DNA of 64,000 nucleotides from WJMB01 sp964581465. Lineage in GTDB: Bacteria > RBG-13-66-14. Below, piece after piece: positions 46,886-56,150 of the stretch. Within the stretch, counting starts at the first letter, position 1; each line of letters opens with the position of its first letter. The position numbers were made by a program, and so were the translations under genes. Where the stretch lies: contig CAZOOP010000005.1 in the NCBI GenBank assembly GCA_964581465.1, positions 52,652-116,651 of the forward strand, given 5' to 3'. The notes beneath the pieces were generated by a model. That model did not search any database. It saw only the letters and a list, made by a program, of their open reading frames with translations, and had not been told where the DNA came from.

Positions 46886-47586
46886 GGGAATAACTCATTG
46901 ATGGACCGATATTTCTTGTTAGCGGATTGTCATTCATGTTTGATCGCTTAGAAGGATGCCATTATCGTGCTGTTGATTTGTGGCGGTTAAGCTCGACTTG
47001 TTTGTTAGCGCTGTTGGAACCGGGAAGCTGTTGGTCCAGCCCAAAGGCTTTGGAGGCTGATAGTGGGTGACAGGCCAATAGCACCCTATCACTTGAATAA
47101 GAACCGATAATAGCTGTTTGTCCTCACGAGTTGACGGCTTCCGCCGAGCGTTCATCAAGGCCCCCTGCCCGATTCGGTTCGCCATTTGTACATGGCAACT
47201 CACACGATACCAGACCAGCCCACTCCAACTCGAAACTCCGACCACCTTCGACAAAGCGCCTGAGACGAGGCCATGCTGAATCAAGTTTACACTGCAACTT
47301 TCAATCCTCGGCTATCACTTGTTATATATATGCATAATAAAAGTGTTCTTATAGACGATGCATAGTCATCGAGGCCAACGGCGTCAAGTAGTCATATAGT
47401 GTGTGCTGTCGCTACGGGCATCCCGTGCATATGGTAATCCACGTAACCGCCACGAGCATCTCGCTAGATGTGCGCACTTGATTATAAGCTAACTGCTGTT
47501 ATCTAAATGTATCCAGTAATACTATGGTCCATTGCCGCTTAGTAATCCCTTGTGTAAACGTTGGTCCAGTTTCTTCTGATGAACCC
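46886..47586 (+). mobile_element. Divergent family-1 element 1L, split by a family-3 element
   Basis: Left part 46886-47193 (GGGAATAACTCATTG..., with TTAGCGGATTGTCATTC and CCTCACGAGTTGACGG) and right part about 47558-47586 (GTTGGTCCAGTTTCTTCTGATGAACCC) match element 1M in sequence order. Copy 3c lies between them. No outer duplication is visible. Confidence 0.65.
47194..47549 (+). mobile_element. Family-3 MITE-like element, copy 3c
   Basis: 356 bp, from GGCAACTCACACGATACC to CGCTTAGTAATCCC. The flanks TTGTACAT and TTGTGTAA match at 5 of 8 positions. Inserted in element 1L. Confidence 0.72.
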
Positions 47587-47873
47587 CTTGTATAAAACTG
47601 TGCGGATCCAGTGCCCGCTCGACAGGGCGACAATCAACACTCAGCGTCGTTCGCCCCTGTATGGACTGACCCTCAGGTCGGCCCGCTTGTCAGGGTGCAA
47701 TGCTTCGCGGAGATGATCAAACGGGAGGACCTGAAGGTCCTCCCCTATAAGCGGAAACGGGGCGCAATGCTCATAACAACAATCATCTGCTCGAGGTCAT
47801 CCAGAAACGGCGGGGTCGGGGAACCAGTTCCACATCCCGTCCTAAAGGAAGCTGTCGGCGTCCCTCCAGCGGG
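47587..47873. other. Intergenic tract with palindromes
   Basis: Contains a degenerate GGACTGACC-CTCA-GGTCGGCC palindrome at about 47662-47683 and the perfect one at 47723. No gene was seen. Confidence 0.5.
47723..47744. repeat. Dispersed palindrome GGGAGGACCT/AGGTCCTCCC
   Basis: A perfect 10-bp inverted repeat with a GA loop. It is related to the GGACCTTCAGGTCC module of the 224-bp array. Confidence 0.85.
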
Positions 47874-49490
47874 TTACCCCGTCGCCCGGCGGCCCGTACC
47901 CGGCGCGTAGTAATCCTCGAGCTCGCCGATGGGCACCAGCTCCTGCTCGGGCAGCACCAGCACCCGCTCCACGCCGATGTGGCGCAAAAAGTAGCGGTCG
48001 TGGGAGACGACCAGCACGGAGCCCGCGAAGTCTATCAACGCCCGCTCCATCGACTCCCTGGCCCAGAAGTCCAGGTGGTTGGTGGGTTCGTCGAGGAGCA
48101 GCAGGTTGCGGTCCAGGCAGACCAGTTGGGCCAGGCGCAGGCGGGTCTTCTCGCCCTGGCTGAGCACGCCGACGGTCTTGCCGATGTCGTCGGCGGAGAA
48201 ACCGAAGCGGGCCAGCAGGGAGCGGGCCGGGGTCTGGCGCAGCTCGGTGACCGCCTGGAGCTCCTCCAGCACCGTGCGTTCGGGGTTCAGGTTCTCGTGT
48301 TCCTGGGAGAGGTAGGCCGGGTGGACATTGACGCCCAGTTCGATGCCGCCGCGGTTGGGACGGAGCGTCCCGTTGACCAGGCGCAGCAGGGTGGTCTTCC
48401 CCGAGCCGTTGGGACCCACGACGGCCATCCGCTCACCCCGGCGCAGTTCCAGCTCCAGGCCGCGCAGAATCATGAGCGGACCGTAGCCGGCGGTCAGGCC
48501 CCGGCAGCGCAGGGTCCACTCCCCCGTGCGCTCGGCGGGTCGGAAGTCGATCCGCGGTCCGGAGCGTTCGGCCAGCACCTCGACGCTCTCCAGGCGGGCC
48601 AGCTTGCGCTCGCGGTCGTGGGCCTGGGTGGAGCGGTTGCCCGCCTTGTACTTGCGGACGTAGGCCTCGAGGCGGGCGCGCTCCTCGGCCTGAGCCGCAG
48701 CACGCTTGAGCTGGAGCTCCCGTTTCTCCCGGCGCTTGTCGGCGTAGGCCGTGTAGTTGCCCCGGAAGAGATGGGAGGAAGCGCTTTCGGGCTCGATCTC
48801 CAGGATGCGCCCCGCCAGGTGGTCCAGGAAGGCCCGGTCGTGGCTGACGATGACCATCGACGCCTTGTTCCGCCAGAGGTGGCGCTCCAGCCAGGTGACC
48901 GCCGGCAGATCGAGGTGGTTGGTCGGCTCGTCGAGGATCAGCAGCGTGGGGTCGCTCAGCAGCAGGCGGGCCAGGGCCAGCTTGGTCTTCTGTCCACCGG
49001 AGAGACTGTCCAGAGGGCGTCCCGGCTTGACCCCGCCCAGTCCCAGGCCGGAGAGCACCCGGCGCACCCGGTGCTCGAGCTCGTAGCCGCCGCGACGCTC
49101 GAAACGGTCGGTCAGGCGCTCCAGGCGACGCATCAGCTTGGCGGTGTAGGAGGGATCGTCGGCGTAGCGGGCCAACTCGCGGTGGATCCGGTCCATCTTG
49201 CGCCCCAGCTCTTTGAGCCGCTCGAAGTCTCGGGAGACGTAGGCGCCCACGGTGATATGGGGCGGCTCGGCCAGGGTCTGGGGCAGGTAGCCCGGCACCT
49301 TGCCCCGGGAGAGCTCGATTCGGCCCTCGTCGGGCTCCCGACGGCCGACCAGCATTTCCAGCAGCGTCGTCTTGCCGCAGCCGTTGGGACCGACGACGCC
49401 CAGCCGTTCACCGGCGGGCAGGTCGAAGCCCAGTCCGGTGAACAGTGGGGTGTTGCCGACGTAAGCGGCCAGGTCGCGGGCGATGAGCAT
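47874..49490 (-). CDS. ABC-F family ATPase
   Basis: 538 residues with two complete ABC cassettes and no membrane domain. Walker A: GPNGCGKTT (near 34-42) and GPNGSGKTT (near 347-355). Signatures are LSGGQKTK and LSQGEKTR; Walker B motifs LLILDEPTNHLD and LLLLDEPTNHLD are both ABC-F hallmarks. A charged linker (about 235-300) lies between. ABC-F proteins act on the ribosome E site in translation quality control or antibiotic protection; the Uup/EttA-like group cannot be resolved by eye. A good promoter lies 32 nt upstream of the ATG. Confidence 0.93.
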   Translation of the reverse strand: MLIARDLAAYVGNTPLFTGLGFDLPAGERLGVVGPNGCGKTTLLEMLVGRREPDEGRIELSRGKVPGYLPQTLAEPPHITVGAYVSRDFERLKELGRKMDRIHRELARYADDPSYTAKLMRRLERLTDRFERRGGYELEHRVRRVLSGLGLGGVKPGRPLDSLSGGQKTKLALARLLLSDPTLLILDEPTNHLDLPAVTWLERHLWRNKASMVIVSHDRAFLDHLAGRILEIEPESASSHLFRGNYTAYADKRREKRELQLKRAAAQAEERARLEAYVRKYKAGNRSTQAHDRERKLARLESVEVLAERSGPRIDFRPAERTGEWTLRCRGLTAGYGPLMILRGLELELRRGERMAVVGPNGSGKTTLLRLVNGTLRPNRGGIELGVNVHPAYLSQEHENLNPERTVLEELQAVTELRQTPARSLLARFGFSADDIGKTVGVLSQGEKTRLRLAQLVCLDRNLLLLDEPTNHLDFWARESMERALIDFAGSVLVVSHDRYFLRHIGVERVLVLPEQELVPIGELEDYYAPGTGRRATG

Positions 49491-49521
49491 GACGGATTCC
49501 TTGGCGGGTTGACGGGGCGTG

Positions 49522-49551
49522 ATGATACCCCAGGGCGCCGCCGTCGGGCAA
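49522..49551 (-). promoter_or_regulatory. Promoter of the ABC-F gene
   Basis: On the minus strand TTGCCC (49546-49551), an 18-bp spacer and TATCAT (49522-49527). Confidence 0.65.
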
Positions 49552-49559
49552 GGGGCGTT

Positions 49560-49950
49560 GATTGATGACTGGAGGGCGGAGAAGCTTTATCGCCGGAGAG
49601 CGCCGCTTAACCTGCGGTATCCAAGTGGTTGGACCGTCGGTTCAAGTCAGCTTGTCGCCCGCGGACCCGTGTATCGAACCGGGCTGCCCCACCACCGGCT
49701 TGGTTTCATGACGGGGAAGAGAACCATAAGCCGATTGATAACATTCCGCTAGCGGTTCACCTCGTTCGATTCACGCCGATCATTCCACCTGCGGGGTTCT
49801 TGAGAAACGGTTGGACGGGTGTTGGCAACCGGTGTGATTGTCGCAGCAACGCATCTCGCGAAGCGCTGTTCCAAACGCCGTCCTGAACGCTATTCCCGCC
49901 ATCTACCAAATACTGTATATTCTAATCGCTAAACCCCTGCAAAGCCTGTC
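49560..49950. other. Intergenic tract, no gene seen
   Basis: About 390 bp between divergent promoters. No repeat family member and no coding signal was recognised. Confidence 0.45.
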
Positions 49951-49954
49951 GAGC

Positions 49955-49983
49955 TTGAATTATCAAGCGTAATCGACTATATT
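49955..49983 (+). promoter_or_regulatory. Promoter of the beta-barrel gene at 50108
   Basis: TTGAAT (49955-49960), a 17-bp spacer and TATATT (49978-49983) in a notably AT-rich patch. The leader is about 118 nt. Confidence 0.65.
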
Positions 49984-50107
49984 ATTCTAAGTGTGTTTCA
50001 TTCTGCGGTGCAGATATGCCAATCGCGTCGAACACGCACCGCGAAGCACGCAGCCCGTCGGGACGATCACCCTCGAGCCCGACGGCACCACCAAAGGAGG
50101 TTCGATA

Positions 50108-50812
50108 ATGCGCCGAAGCTCTCAGTTAATCCTCTTGCTCACCTTCATCGTTCCGCTCGGCATGGGCTGCTTCATGGGCCACATGACCACCGCCCGCACC
50201 GTGGGCGACGGCAACGTCGGCCTGACCGCCGCCGCGAGCTACATCCCCGGCGACACCCTCGTCGACACCATCAAAGGCGTGGACCTGGACGACGACGGCG
50301 ACGGCGCATTCGGCGCCCTCCAGCTCCAGGGTCGCCTGGACATCGGCCTCACCGACAGCCTGGACCTGGGCCTGACCACCGGCGCCGGGGTCTTCGTCAT
50401 CCCCTACTGGACCGGCGCCGAGGTCGAACTCAAGTACGCCTTCCTCCAAAACCCCGATTCGATCTCCCTGGCCGCCGGATTCGACGCCGGCTTGAGTATG
50501 CCCGGCCTGACCGTCGGCGGCGCCCTCTACTTCGACAGCAACGCCCCTTACTTTCCCCTCCATATCTCGGCCCGGCCCATGGTGGTCTTCGGTGACAGCG
50601 GCTCCAATGACGACGACGATGACGGCGAGATCGACGACGAGGAAAGCGACGACGCGCCCTTCTTCGCCATCAACCTGGCCGCCGGTTTCCACTTCGACCT
50701 GAGTGAAACCACCCGACTGATCATCGAGGCCACCACTTACAATCCCACCGGCGGCGACGTCGACATGTTCAGCCTCTGGAACATCGGCGCCGGTGTGCAG
50801 TTCGTCTTCTGA
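50108..50812 (+). CDS. Outer-membrane beta-barrel protein, possibly lipid-anchored
   Basis: 234 residues, starting at ATG with AAAGGAGG. The signal sequence ends in PLGMGC, a weak lipobox (Gly rather than Ala/Ser at -3), so lipidation is uncertain. Alternating strands rich in Gly and Leu (LGLTTGAGVFVIPYW, LAAGFDAGLSMPG, NIGAGVQFVF) end in a terminal Phe, typical of outer-membrane barrels. An internal loop is a long acidic run (residues about 165-185), likely surface-exposed and possibly Ca-binding. Function unknown. Hairpin element copy 5 follows. Confidence 0.75.
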   Translation: MRRSSQLILLLTFIVPLGMGCFMGHMTTARTVGDGNVGLTAAASYIPGDTLVDTIKGVDLDDDGDGAFGALQLQGRLDIGLTDSLDLGLTTGAGVFVIPYWTGAEVELKYAFLQNPDSISLAAGFDAGLSMPGLTVGGALYFDSNAPYFPLHISARPMVVFGDSGSNDDDDDGEIDDEESDDAPFFAINLAAGFHFDLSETTRLIIEATTYNPTGGDVDMFSLWNIGAGVQFVF

Positions 50813-50869
50813 GACCACGCCGCCCGGACCTCGGCAACCCAAACTCGCCCGCCGCGCTGTACAGGACCG

Positions 50870-50950
50870 GCTTTGGCACGTTTCTTGCGGAAGGGGCCGT
50901 GGGTCCTGGACTCCGGCGTCCCCGCCCTGCTGCAAGAAACGTGCCAAAGC
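50870..50950 (+). repeat. Conserved-stem hairpin element, copy 5
   Basis: 19-bp stem GCTTTGGCACGTTTCTTGC (50870-50888) with its exact complement (50932-50950), 43-nt loop, 57 nt past the stop. T-A replaces the G-C pair found in other copies beside the GGCACG core, with both arms changed. Confidence 0.92.
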
Positions 50951-51025
50951 CTCGCCGTCGATTATCCGAACCGTCGCATCGGCTGGAGGTTGGTTGCCGA
51001 GGTCCGGCACATCCAGCCGGTTCGA

Positions 51026-51054
51026 CTTGCTTACGCGCGCCGTGGGCGTTACAA
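51026..51054 (+). promoter_or_regulatory. Promoter of the TPR lipoprotein gene
   Basis: TTGCTT (51026-51031), a 17-bp spacer and TACAAT (51049-51054). The leader of about 160 nt includes no recognised riboswitch. Confidence 0.55.
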
Positions 51055-51219
51055 TGGTAGGCACCCGTCGCGACGGCGGGTGTTTTACCGAGAGTGCCGA
51101 GGGTGTCGATGAGCTTACCCTTCGGCGGGCTTTTCGGAGAATCAGTCGATACAACCGTTAGCTTATCAGTGAACGGTTTGCACGAGCTAGTCACGACAGC
51201 CCCACAGAAAAGGTGAGTA

Positions 51220-52419
51220 ATGCGTAACCTGCTTCCCCTGATGTTGGTCCTGGTCCTGGCGCTGAGCCTCGTCGGTTGCGACGAGGAAGAAACGGCCGCC
51301 GGGTCGGGCAGGGCCGAGACCATTCTCGAAACGGCCCGGGCCGCCTTCGACGAGGGCGATCTGGACGGCGCCGAGGCCGGTTTCCGTCTGGCAGCCGCTT
51401 TGACCTCGGATGAGGATACCGCCGCCGCCGCCCGCGAGGGTGTCGATGAAGTGATCGCCGAGCGTTGGTATCTCGAGGCTTACAATATGCTCAACCAGTT
51501 GCAGCTCATCGAGCCTCCACCGCCGGCCTACGGCAGTCCCCAGACGATGGAGGAGCTCTTCCAGCAGTTGCAGCTCAACTTCGCCCAGGTCAACTATCAG
51601 GTCAGCGTCTACCCGCTGCTGCGTTCGGCGGTGCGAGCGGTCAACAGCGGCCTGGACGCCGAGCCCGAGCATCCTGGCCTGAACTACATCCTGGCCCTGC
51701 TCTACACCCAGACCGGCGATCCCAACCTGGCGCTGCGCCAGTTGAAGCATCTCCACGAGGTCGCGCCGGAGCATTGGGGTTATCAGCGCGGGCTGGCCTA
51801 TCTGTACCAGGCCGCCGGTGAGCGCGAAAAGGCCCTCGAGGCCGCAGAGCAGGCTCTCGAGCTGGCCGTGGAGCCGGACGACCGGATGCTGGCCTTCGAC
51901 CTGCTGGTCGAGCTGAGCCTGGACGATCCCGATCCCAAGCTGGTCGACGGCTACGCCGCCCAGGCCGCCGAGGAGTTCGGCGAGTACGGCGACGGCGAGG
52001 CCCTGGCGGTCAAGATCGAAGTGGCCCGCACAGCCCACGAGGGTCGCCAGCCCGACTACGGCAAGTTGCTCGAGCGCTCCACCGCGGCGCTGGAGAAGCC
52101 CTTCGTCTCCGAGTTCAGCCGCGAGAGCTTCGTCTACAGCACGGCCAGCATGTACGCCCAGAGTCAGCGCTTCGCCGAGGCCGTCGAGCTGCTGGAGAAC
52201 CACGTCGCCGAGGGTGGGGACTTCACCATCACCATGCAGCAGTTGATCCAGCAGATCAATATGCAGCGCGATCCCTCCGAGCTCGAGCCCGACTTCTCGA
52301 TCATCGAGAGCGTTGAGCAACCCGAACCACAGTCCGAAGATCAGGCCGCTGATGAGGCCGAAGGCGCCGAGGAAGGGGCCGACGCCGCCGAGCCCGCCGT
52401 GGAAGAGACGGCGCAGTAA
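51220..52419 (+). CDS. TPR-repeat lipoprotein
   Basis: 399 residues. The lipobox LVGC (Cys20) follows a hydrophobic signal. The mature protein carries several TPR units: ILETARAAFDEGDLDGAEAGF, LNYILALLYTQTGDPNLALR, GLAYLYQAAGEREKALEAAE and FVYSTASMYAQSQRFAEAVE. A highly acidic C-terminal tail rich in Ala and Glu ends the chain. It is likely an outer-membrane-anchored periplasmic scaffold, as for BamD-like or assembly TPR lipoproteins; the partner is unknown. It ends in a strong terminator. Confidence 0.82.
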   Translation: MRNLLPLMLVLVLALSLVGCDEEETAAGSGRAETILETARAAFDEGDLDGAEAGFRLAAALTSDEDTAAAAREGVDEVIAERWYLEAYNMLNQLQLIEPPPPAYGSPQTMEELFQQLQLNFAQVNYQVSVYPLLRSAVRAVNSGLDAEPEHPGLNYILALLYTQTGDPNLALRQLKHLHEVAPEHWGYQRGLAYLYQAAGEREKALEAAEQALELAVEPDDRMLAFDLLVELSLDDPDPKLVDGYAAQAAEEFGEYGDGEALAVKIEVARTAHEGRQPDYGKLLERSTAALEKPFVSEFSRESFVYSTASMYAQSQRFAEAVELLENHVAEGGDFTITMQQLIQQINMQRDPSELEPDFSIIESVEQPEPQSEDQAADEAEGAEEGADAAEPAVEETAQ

Positions 52420-52456
52420 CCGCCGCGACAACCGGTAGACTCGATTCGTGACGTGA

Positions 52457-52484
52457 GGGGGACGGTGAACCGTCCCCCCTTTTT
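52457..52484 (+). terminator. Terminator of the TPR lipoprotein gene
   Basis: GGGGGACGG/CCGTCCCCC with a T-GAA loop, followed by CTTTTT, 37 nt after the stop. It is the clearest rho-independent terminator in the window. Confidence 0.88.
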
Positions 52485-52503
52485 ACATGGTGGATTACAA
52501 GTC

Positions 52504-52858
52504 GGGATTGCCACTCGTATCTAAAACGACTCACCCGGCTACTAGATTGCCCTGCATGGCTTGGCAGTTCACAAGCGCCGCCATTGTCACACCACTGCAT
52601 TGTCATACCAATGCATGCAGGCGCTGAACCCGGCCTTGCGTTGAGTGCCGCCGGATAACCGGGGCTGTTGGTTCCGCATCAGCAACCGACCAGATTTCAG
52701 GCGAAAGGCCTGCCGATGGCCCTCCCCGGCTTTCGACGTTTCGACTGATATCGGATTTTCGCTGTTTGACGCCTCGCCGCGGGTGGTTACCAGGCCCTCG
52801 TCTCGAGGCGTCTTTCACAAGGTGCGCAGGTTTGGTTCAGTTTCTGGTGATAAATCCT
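52504..52858 (+). mobile_element. Family-1 MITE-like element, copy 1G
   Basis: About 355 bp, from GGGATTGCCACTCG to GTGATAAATCCT, with the GCATTG/CAATGC hairpin. The interior is degenerate and the flanks do not match. Confidence 0.75.
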
Positions 52859-53069
52859 AATACGCTAGTGTTGATCCAGCGTATGGTTCACTCTCCAATC
52901 CTATTCTGCGAGCTGGTATCGAAGTGGGGATCGATTAAGCCGTTCGGACGTGATCATGACTGAGGCCTGCTGATAGAACGCGTGAAGACCAGCATATCCA
53001 TTATCAAGGCGGTTGGTTGAATGTGGCGGATACCACGTGAACTGGACAGCAAATGCTGTCAGCTTCTAA
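52859..53069. other. Intergenic tract, no gene seen
   Basis: Mixed sequence between elements 1G and 2f. It holds fragments resembling family-2 interior (ATCATGACTGAGGCCTGCTGATAG) but no full copy. Confidence 0.4.
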
Positions 53070-53077
53070 GTGTTTTT

Positions 53078-53386
53078 GGCATCAAGGAACACGTTCGGAC
53101 CAACTCAGGCTGAATGGGAGCGGCTTGCCAGGCCGTAATTCACTATTCGGATATGCTTCGCGATTTTTGCAAGCACATTTAACATTCCCTTAATACTTGT
53201 TATTACGACAATTAGGAGTCAGAGGCGATCTGCCGTCAGAGCTAATGTAAGTGCCTTATCTAAGCATCAGGCCCGTGTTAGTTGCATCTCTTCGACCGCC
53301 TGTTTCGTGACAGGTATCATAAAATTATCACATCTATTATCAACAACATATAATCGCATTCAGGTCCGGATAGGGTAGACGATCCC
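53078..53386 (+). mobile_element. Family-2 MITE-like element, copy 2f
   Basis: 309 bp, from GGCATCAAGGAACACG to AGACGATCCC. The flanks GTGTTTTT and TTGTTATT match at 6 of 8 positions. It lies 13 bp before family-1 copy 1H. Confidence 0.8.
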
Positions 53387-53399
53387 TTGTTATTTTTTA

Positions 53400-53738
53400 G
53401 GGATTATCACTTCTATCTGAACCGACTCGTTCAGCTAATAGATTGTCATTCAATGTTTTATAGCTCATAGTCGCTGTCATTGTCATACCGTTACTTGGTG
53501 GCACTGAATCCGGTTTTGCCTTGAGTCCCGCCGGAAGCCGGAAGCCGTTGGTTTCATTCAGATTTCGATAATGCTGTGGGTGAGGGCTCTGCTGACGACG
53601 CTCCATTGCTCGCTCTAGCAGCTTCGACCGCTATCCGACTTCGCTGGGTGAAGCCTCGCTGAGGAAAGTTACCAAAGCTGCTTCTCAAAGCGGCTTTGCT
53701 GAGTTGCGAATTAGTTGTTCATCTTCTGTGATGATCCC
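53400..53738 (+). mobile_element. Family-1 MITE-like element, copy 1H
   Basis: 339 bp, GGGATTATCACTTC to GTGATGATCCC. Flanks ATTTTTTA and TTTATTTA match at 6 of 8 positions. It is almost identical to copy 1E. Confidence 0.9.
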
Positions 53739-53827
53739 TTTATTTATTCAGAGTCAATAAGGGTCTGCCGGATGAGAGTTTGATCTATCAGGTGCCTTTT
53801 GGGCGGTGAGGTCTGAGCAAGCGGATC

Positions 53828-54151
53828 CTAGTCAGCTTGATTTGAGCTTGACAAGTATCCTGATGCGTAAAGAAACCGGAAACCCGGCTCGACAGGTTTC
53901 CGAAGAATCATCAAATGCTTACGAAGTGTCCCGCTGCCGGCGTTCTGAATCAATGGGCCTACACCGAGCCTGTCCCGACCGTTGGGCCAGAGCTCCGGCG
54001 GGACACGCTCGTCGTGCTGACGCCGGCGGTAGCGCTCGCAGCGCTCGAAGCCGCTCAGACAGTACAGGTTCTTGAAGACCCTCCCGGTGGCCGGCAGATG
54101 AAAGTCATTGAAGAAGGGGCACTTGGCGGTGTAGAGTAGCGGTTGTCTTTC
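53828..54151 (-). pseudogene. Decayed paralogue of the Cys-rich small protein
   Basis: The frame contains LYTAKCPFFNDFHL, KNLYCLSGFERCERY and VPPELWPNG, matching the intact small protein at 54306 motif for motif. It lacks a start codon and the first Cys, and the frame runs past the family's normal end (near 53977) to a TAG at 53828. It is likely a degraded tandem duplicate; a non-standard start cannot be excluded. Confidence 0.6.
53878..53901 (-). terminator. Hairpin overlapping the 3' part of the Cys-rich pseudogene frame
   Basis: GGAAACC/GGTTTCC stem. On the minus strand it continues GGTTTCTTTACG, a fair U-rich tail. It suggests the original gene ended upstream of this point. Confidence 0.5.
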
Positions 54152-54305
54152 TCAAGGCTAATCGCCACTTGCTCGCTGGTGATGGGCGCTATTGTTGCAA
54201 GCGATGACTATACCAAGACAACGCCTCGGGCAAGGCGCAAACTGACGATTCTGCTATCATCTAGGACACGGCCCGGGAGGTGCGTCGCCGTCGGCTCCGG
54301 CTTCT

Positions 54306-54494
54306 TCAGACCGATTTGCCGTTGGGCCACAGATCGGCGGGGACGGAGTCGCCGCTTTGGGCGATCTTGTAGCGAGCGCAGTTTTCGTAGCGGGAGAGGC
54401 AGAAGAGGTTCTCGAGGACCTTCTCGGAGCTGCGCAGGGCGAGACGATTAAAAAAGGGACAGCCATTCAGGTTGGGGCACTCGAGCTGTTTCAC
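54306..54494 (-). CDS. Cys-rich small protein of unknown function
   Basis: 62 residues, starting at GTG. Motifs in order: LECPNLNGCPFFN (Cys6 and Cys12), FCLSRYENCARY (Cys32 and Cys39), VPADLWPNG. I recall small uncharacterised proteins with this C-PFF / YC-x6-CARY / VP-DL-PN pattern in many anaerobes; four Cys could bind zinc or an Fe-S cluster. The Shine-Dalgarno is weak (AAGAGAT). A decayed paralogue lies 150 bp downstream on the same strand. Confidence 0.72.
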   Translation of the reverse strand: MKQLECPNLNGCPFFNRLALRSSEKVLENLFCLSRYENCARYKIAQSGDSVPADLWPNGKSV

Positions 54495-54661
54495 CGACGA
54501 TCTCTTGGTTGGTGTTGAGCTATGCGGACTCTGGTGTCAGCACTCCGTAGTATCAGGATGAAATGACGATGCTGGATTATATCAGCGTGCCTATCAGTGT
54601 GCAATAGCCCCGCCGGGATAGTTGAGCGCGACCAGCTCGGTGGAACGAAGCCTGTATGCTC

Positions 54662-54691
54662 AAGCCGACGGCCCCGCAGGGCCGTCGGCTT
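54662..54691 (-). terminator. Hairpin after the phosphohexomutase gene
   Basis: 13-bp perfect stem (54662-54674 with 54679-54691), 23 nt past the stop, without a clear U-tract on the minus strand. Confidence 0.65.
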
Positions 54692-54713
54692 TGTCAAGAC
54701 GAGCGGGCGGCTG

Positions 54714-56150
54714 CTATTCTACGCCCAGCATCTCCCGGGCGGCGTTGACCAGATCACCCAAACGGCCCTCGTCGTGGGCCTCGGCGTAGAAGCGGATCAG
54801 CGGTTCGGTACCCGAGGGGCGCAGCATCGCCCAACTGCCGTCGGCCAAGAGCAGCTTCATGCCGTCGGTGCGGTCGACCTCGCGGACGGCCACCCCGGCG
54901 AAGGTGCTCGGCGCCTCGGCCGCCAGGCGCTCCTTGACCACCGGGGCCAGCTCCGGGGTCAGCCGCAGGTTGAGCCGGCCGTTGAAGAAACGCCGGCCCA
55001 CGGCGACGAAGAGGTCTTCGATGAGCTGGCGGATGCCCTTGCCGTGAACGGCCAGCATCTCGGCGATCAGCGAGCAGGCCAGGATGCCGTCCTTGTCGGG
55101 CACGTGGCCGCGCAGGCAGACGCCCGCCGACTCCTCGCCACCGATCAGTGCCTCGCCGGAAAGGACCCGGGCCGCCAGGTGCTTGATGCCCACCGGGGTC
55201 TGGATGACCCGACGGCCCAGGCGGTGGGCCAGGGCGTCGATCAGGTGGGTGGTGGCGGCGGAGCGGGCCACGTCGCCCTCCATGCCCCGGTGCTCGGCCA
55301 GGTGCCGGAAGAGCAGGGCGAAGATCAGGTTGGCGTCGACGTAGTGTCCGTCGGCGTCGACCACGCCGAAGCGGTCGCCGTCGCCGTCGCAGGCCAGGCC
55401 GAGGCGGGCGTCGGACTCGCGCACGGCCTCGCTGAGCTGCTCCAGGCTGCGGCCGCTGGGCTCCGGGGTGTGGCCGCCGAAGTAGGCGTCGCGGTAGGCG
55501 TGGAGCACCTTGACCGAGCAGCCGCAGTCCATCAGGAACTCGGGCAGGTAACCCCGGCAGGTGCCGTAGAGGCAGTCGACGACCAGGCGCGGCGGGTCGG
55601 TTTCCAGGGCGGAGCGGTCGATGAGCTCCTCGAGGGCGGCCAGGTAGGGGGCCTGGGGCGAGAAGCGCTCGCAGTTTTCGTTCTTCAGCAGGTCTTCCAG
55701 CTCGACGGAGCCCTCGCCGCGCACCTCGACATCGCCGTTGGCCAGCTCCTCGATGCGCCGGGTTTCTTCGGACATCGCCGGAGCTCCCGTGGCCGGCGAG
55801 TACTTCAGCCCGCAGTACCGGGGCGGATTGTGGCTGGCGGTGAGGTTGATCGCGCCGCCGCGGCCGCCGCGGATCACGGCGTGGGCCACCACCGGCGTCG
55901 GGGTGTCGCGGTCGGTCAGCTTGACCGCGATGCCCTGGCGCAGCAGCTCGTCGGCGGCGGTCCAGGCGAAGCGGTCGGCGAAGAAGCGGGTGTCGTAACT
56001 GACGACGACGCCCTTGGCGGCGTCGCCTTTCTCGCGCAGCAGCTTGGCGATGGCGGCGGTGACCTTGCGCACGCCGGCGAAGGTGAACTCGTCGGCGATT
56101 ATCGCCCGCCAGCCCGAGGTTCCGAACTTGATGCCCTTGTTGTCGCTCAT
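54714..56150 (-). CDS. Phosphoglucomutase/phosphomannomutase
   Basis: Alpha-D-phosphohexomutase of 478 residues that interconverts hexose 1- and 6-phosphates for glycan and sugar-nucleotide synthesis. All four family motifs are present: TASHNPP with the phosphoserine S106, DGDGDRFG for Mg binding, GGEESAG for sugar specificity and RPSGTEPLIRFYAEA for phosphate binding. The start at ATG 56150 follows GGAAGGG and begins with the canonical FGTSGWR segment; the longer frame adds unconserved residues. GEESAG favours a glucose/mannose-type enzyme over glucosamine. Confidence 0.93.
   Translation of the reverse strand: MSDNKGIKFGTSGWRAIIADEFTFAGVRKVTAAIAKLLREKGDAAKGVVVSYDTRFFADRFAWTAADELLRQGIAVKLTDRDTPTPVVAHAVIRGGRGGAINLTASHNPPRYCGLKYSPATGAPAMSEETRRIEELANGDVEVRGEGSVELEDLLKNENCERFSPQAPYLAALEELIDRSALETDPPRLVVDCLYGTCRGYLPEFLMDCGCSVKVLHAYRDAYFGGHTPEPSGRSLEQLSEAVRESDARLGLACDGDGDRFGVVDADGHYVDANLIFALLFRHLAEHRGMEGDVARSAATTHLIDALAHRLGRRVIQTPVGIKHLAARVLSGEALIGGEESAGVCLRGHVPDKDGILACSLIAEMLAVHGKGIRQLIEDLFVAVGRRFFNGRLNLRLTPELAPVVKERLAAEAPSTFAGVAVREVDRTDGMKLLLADGSWAMLRPSGTEPLIRFYAEAHDEGRLGDLVNAAREMLGVE

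Noticed and set aside
49610..49690. Possible tRNA around GGTTCAAGTC and GGTTCGATACACGGG
   Set aside because: Neither strand gives a matching acceptor stem or a five-pair T-arm.
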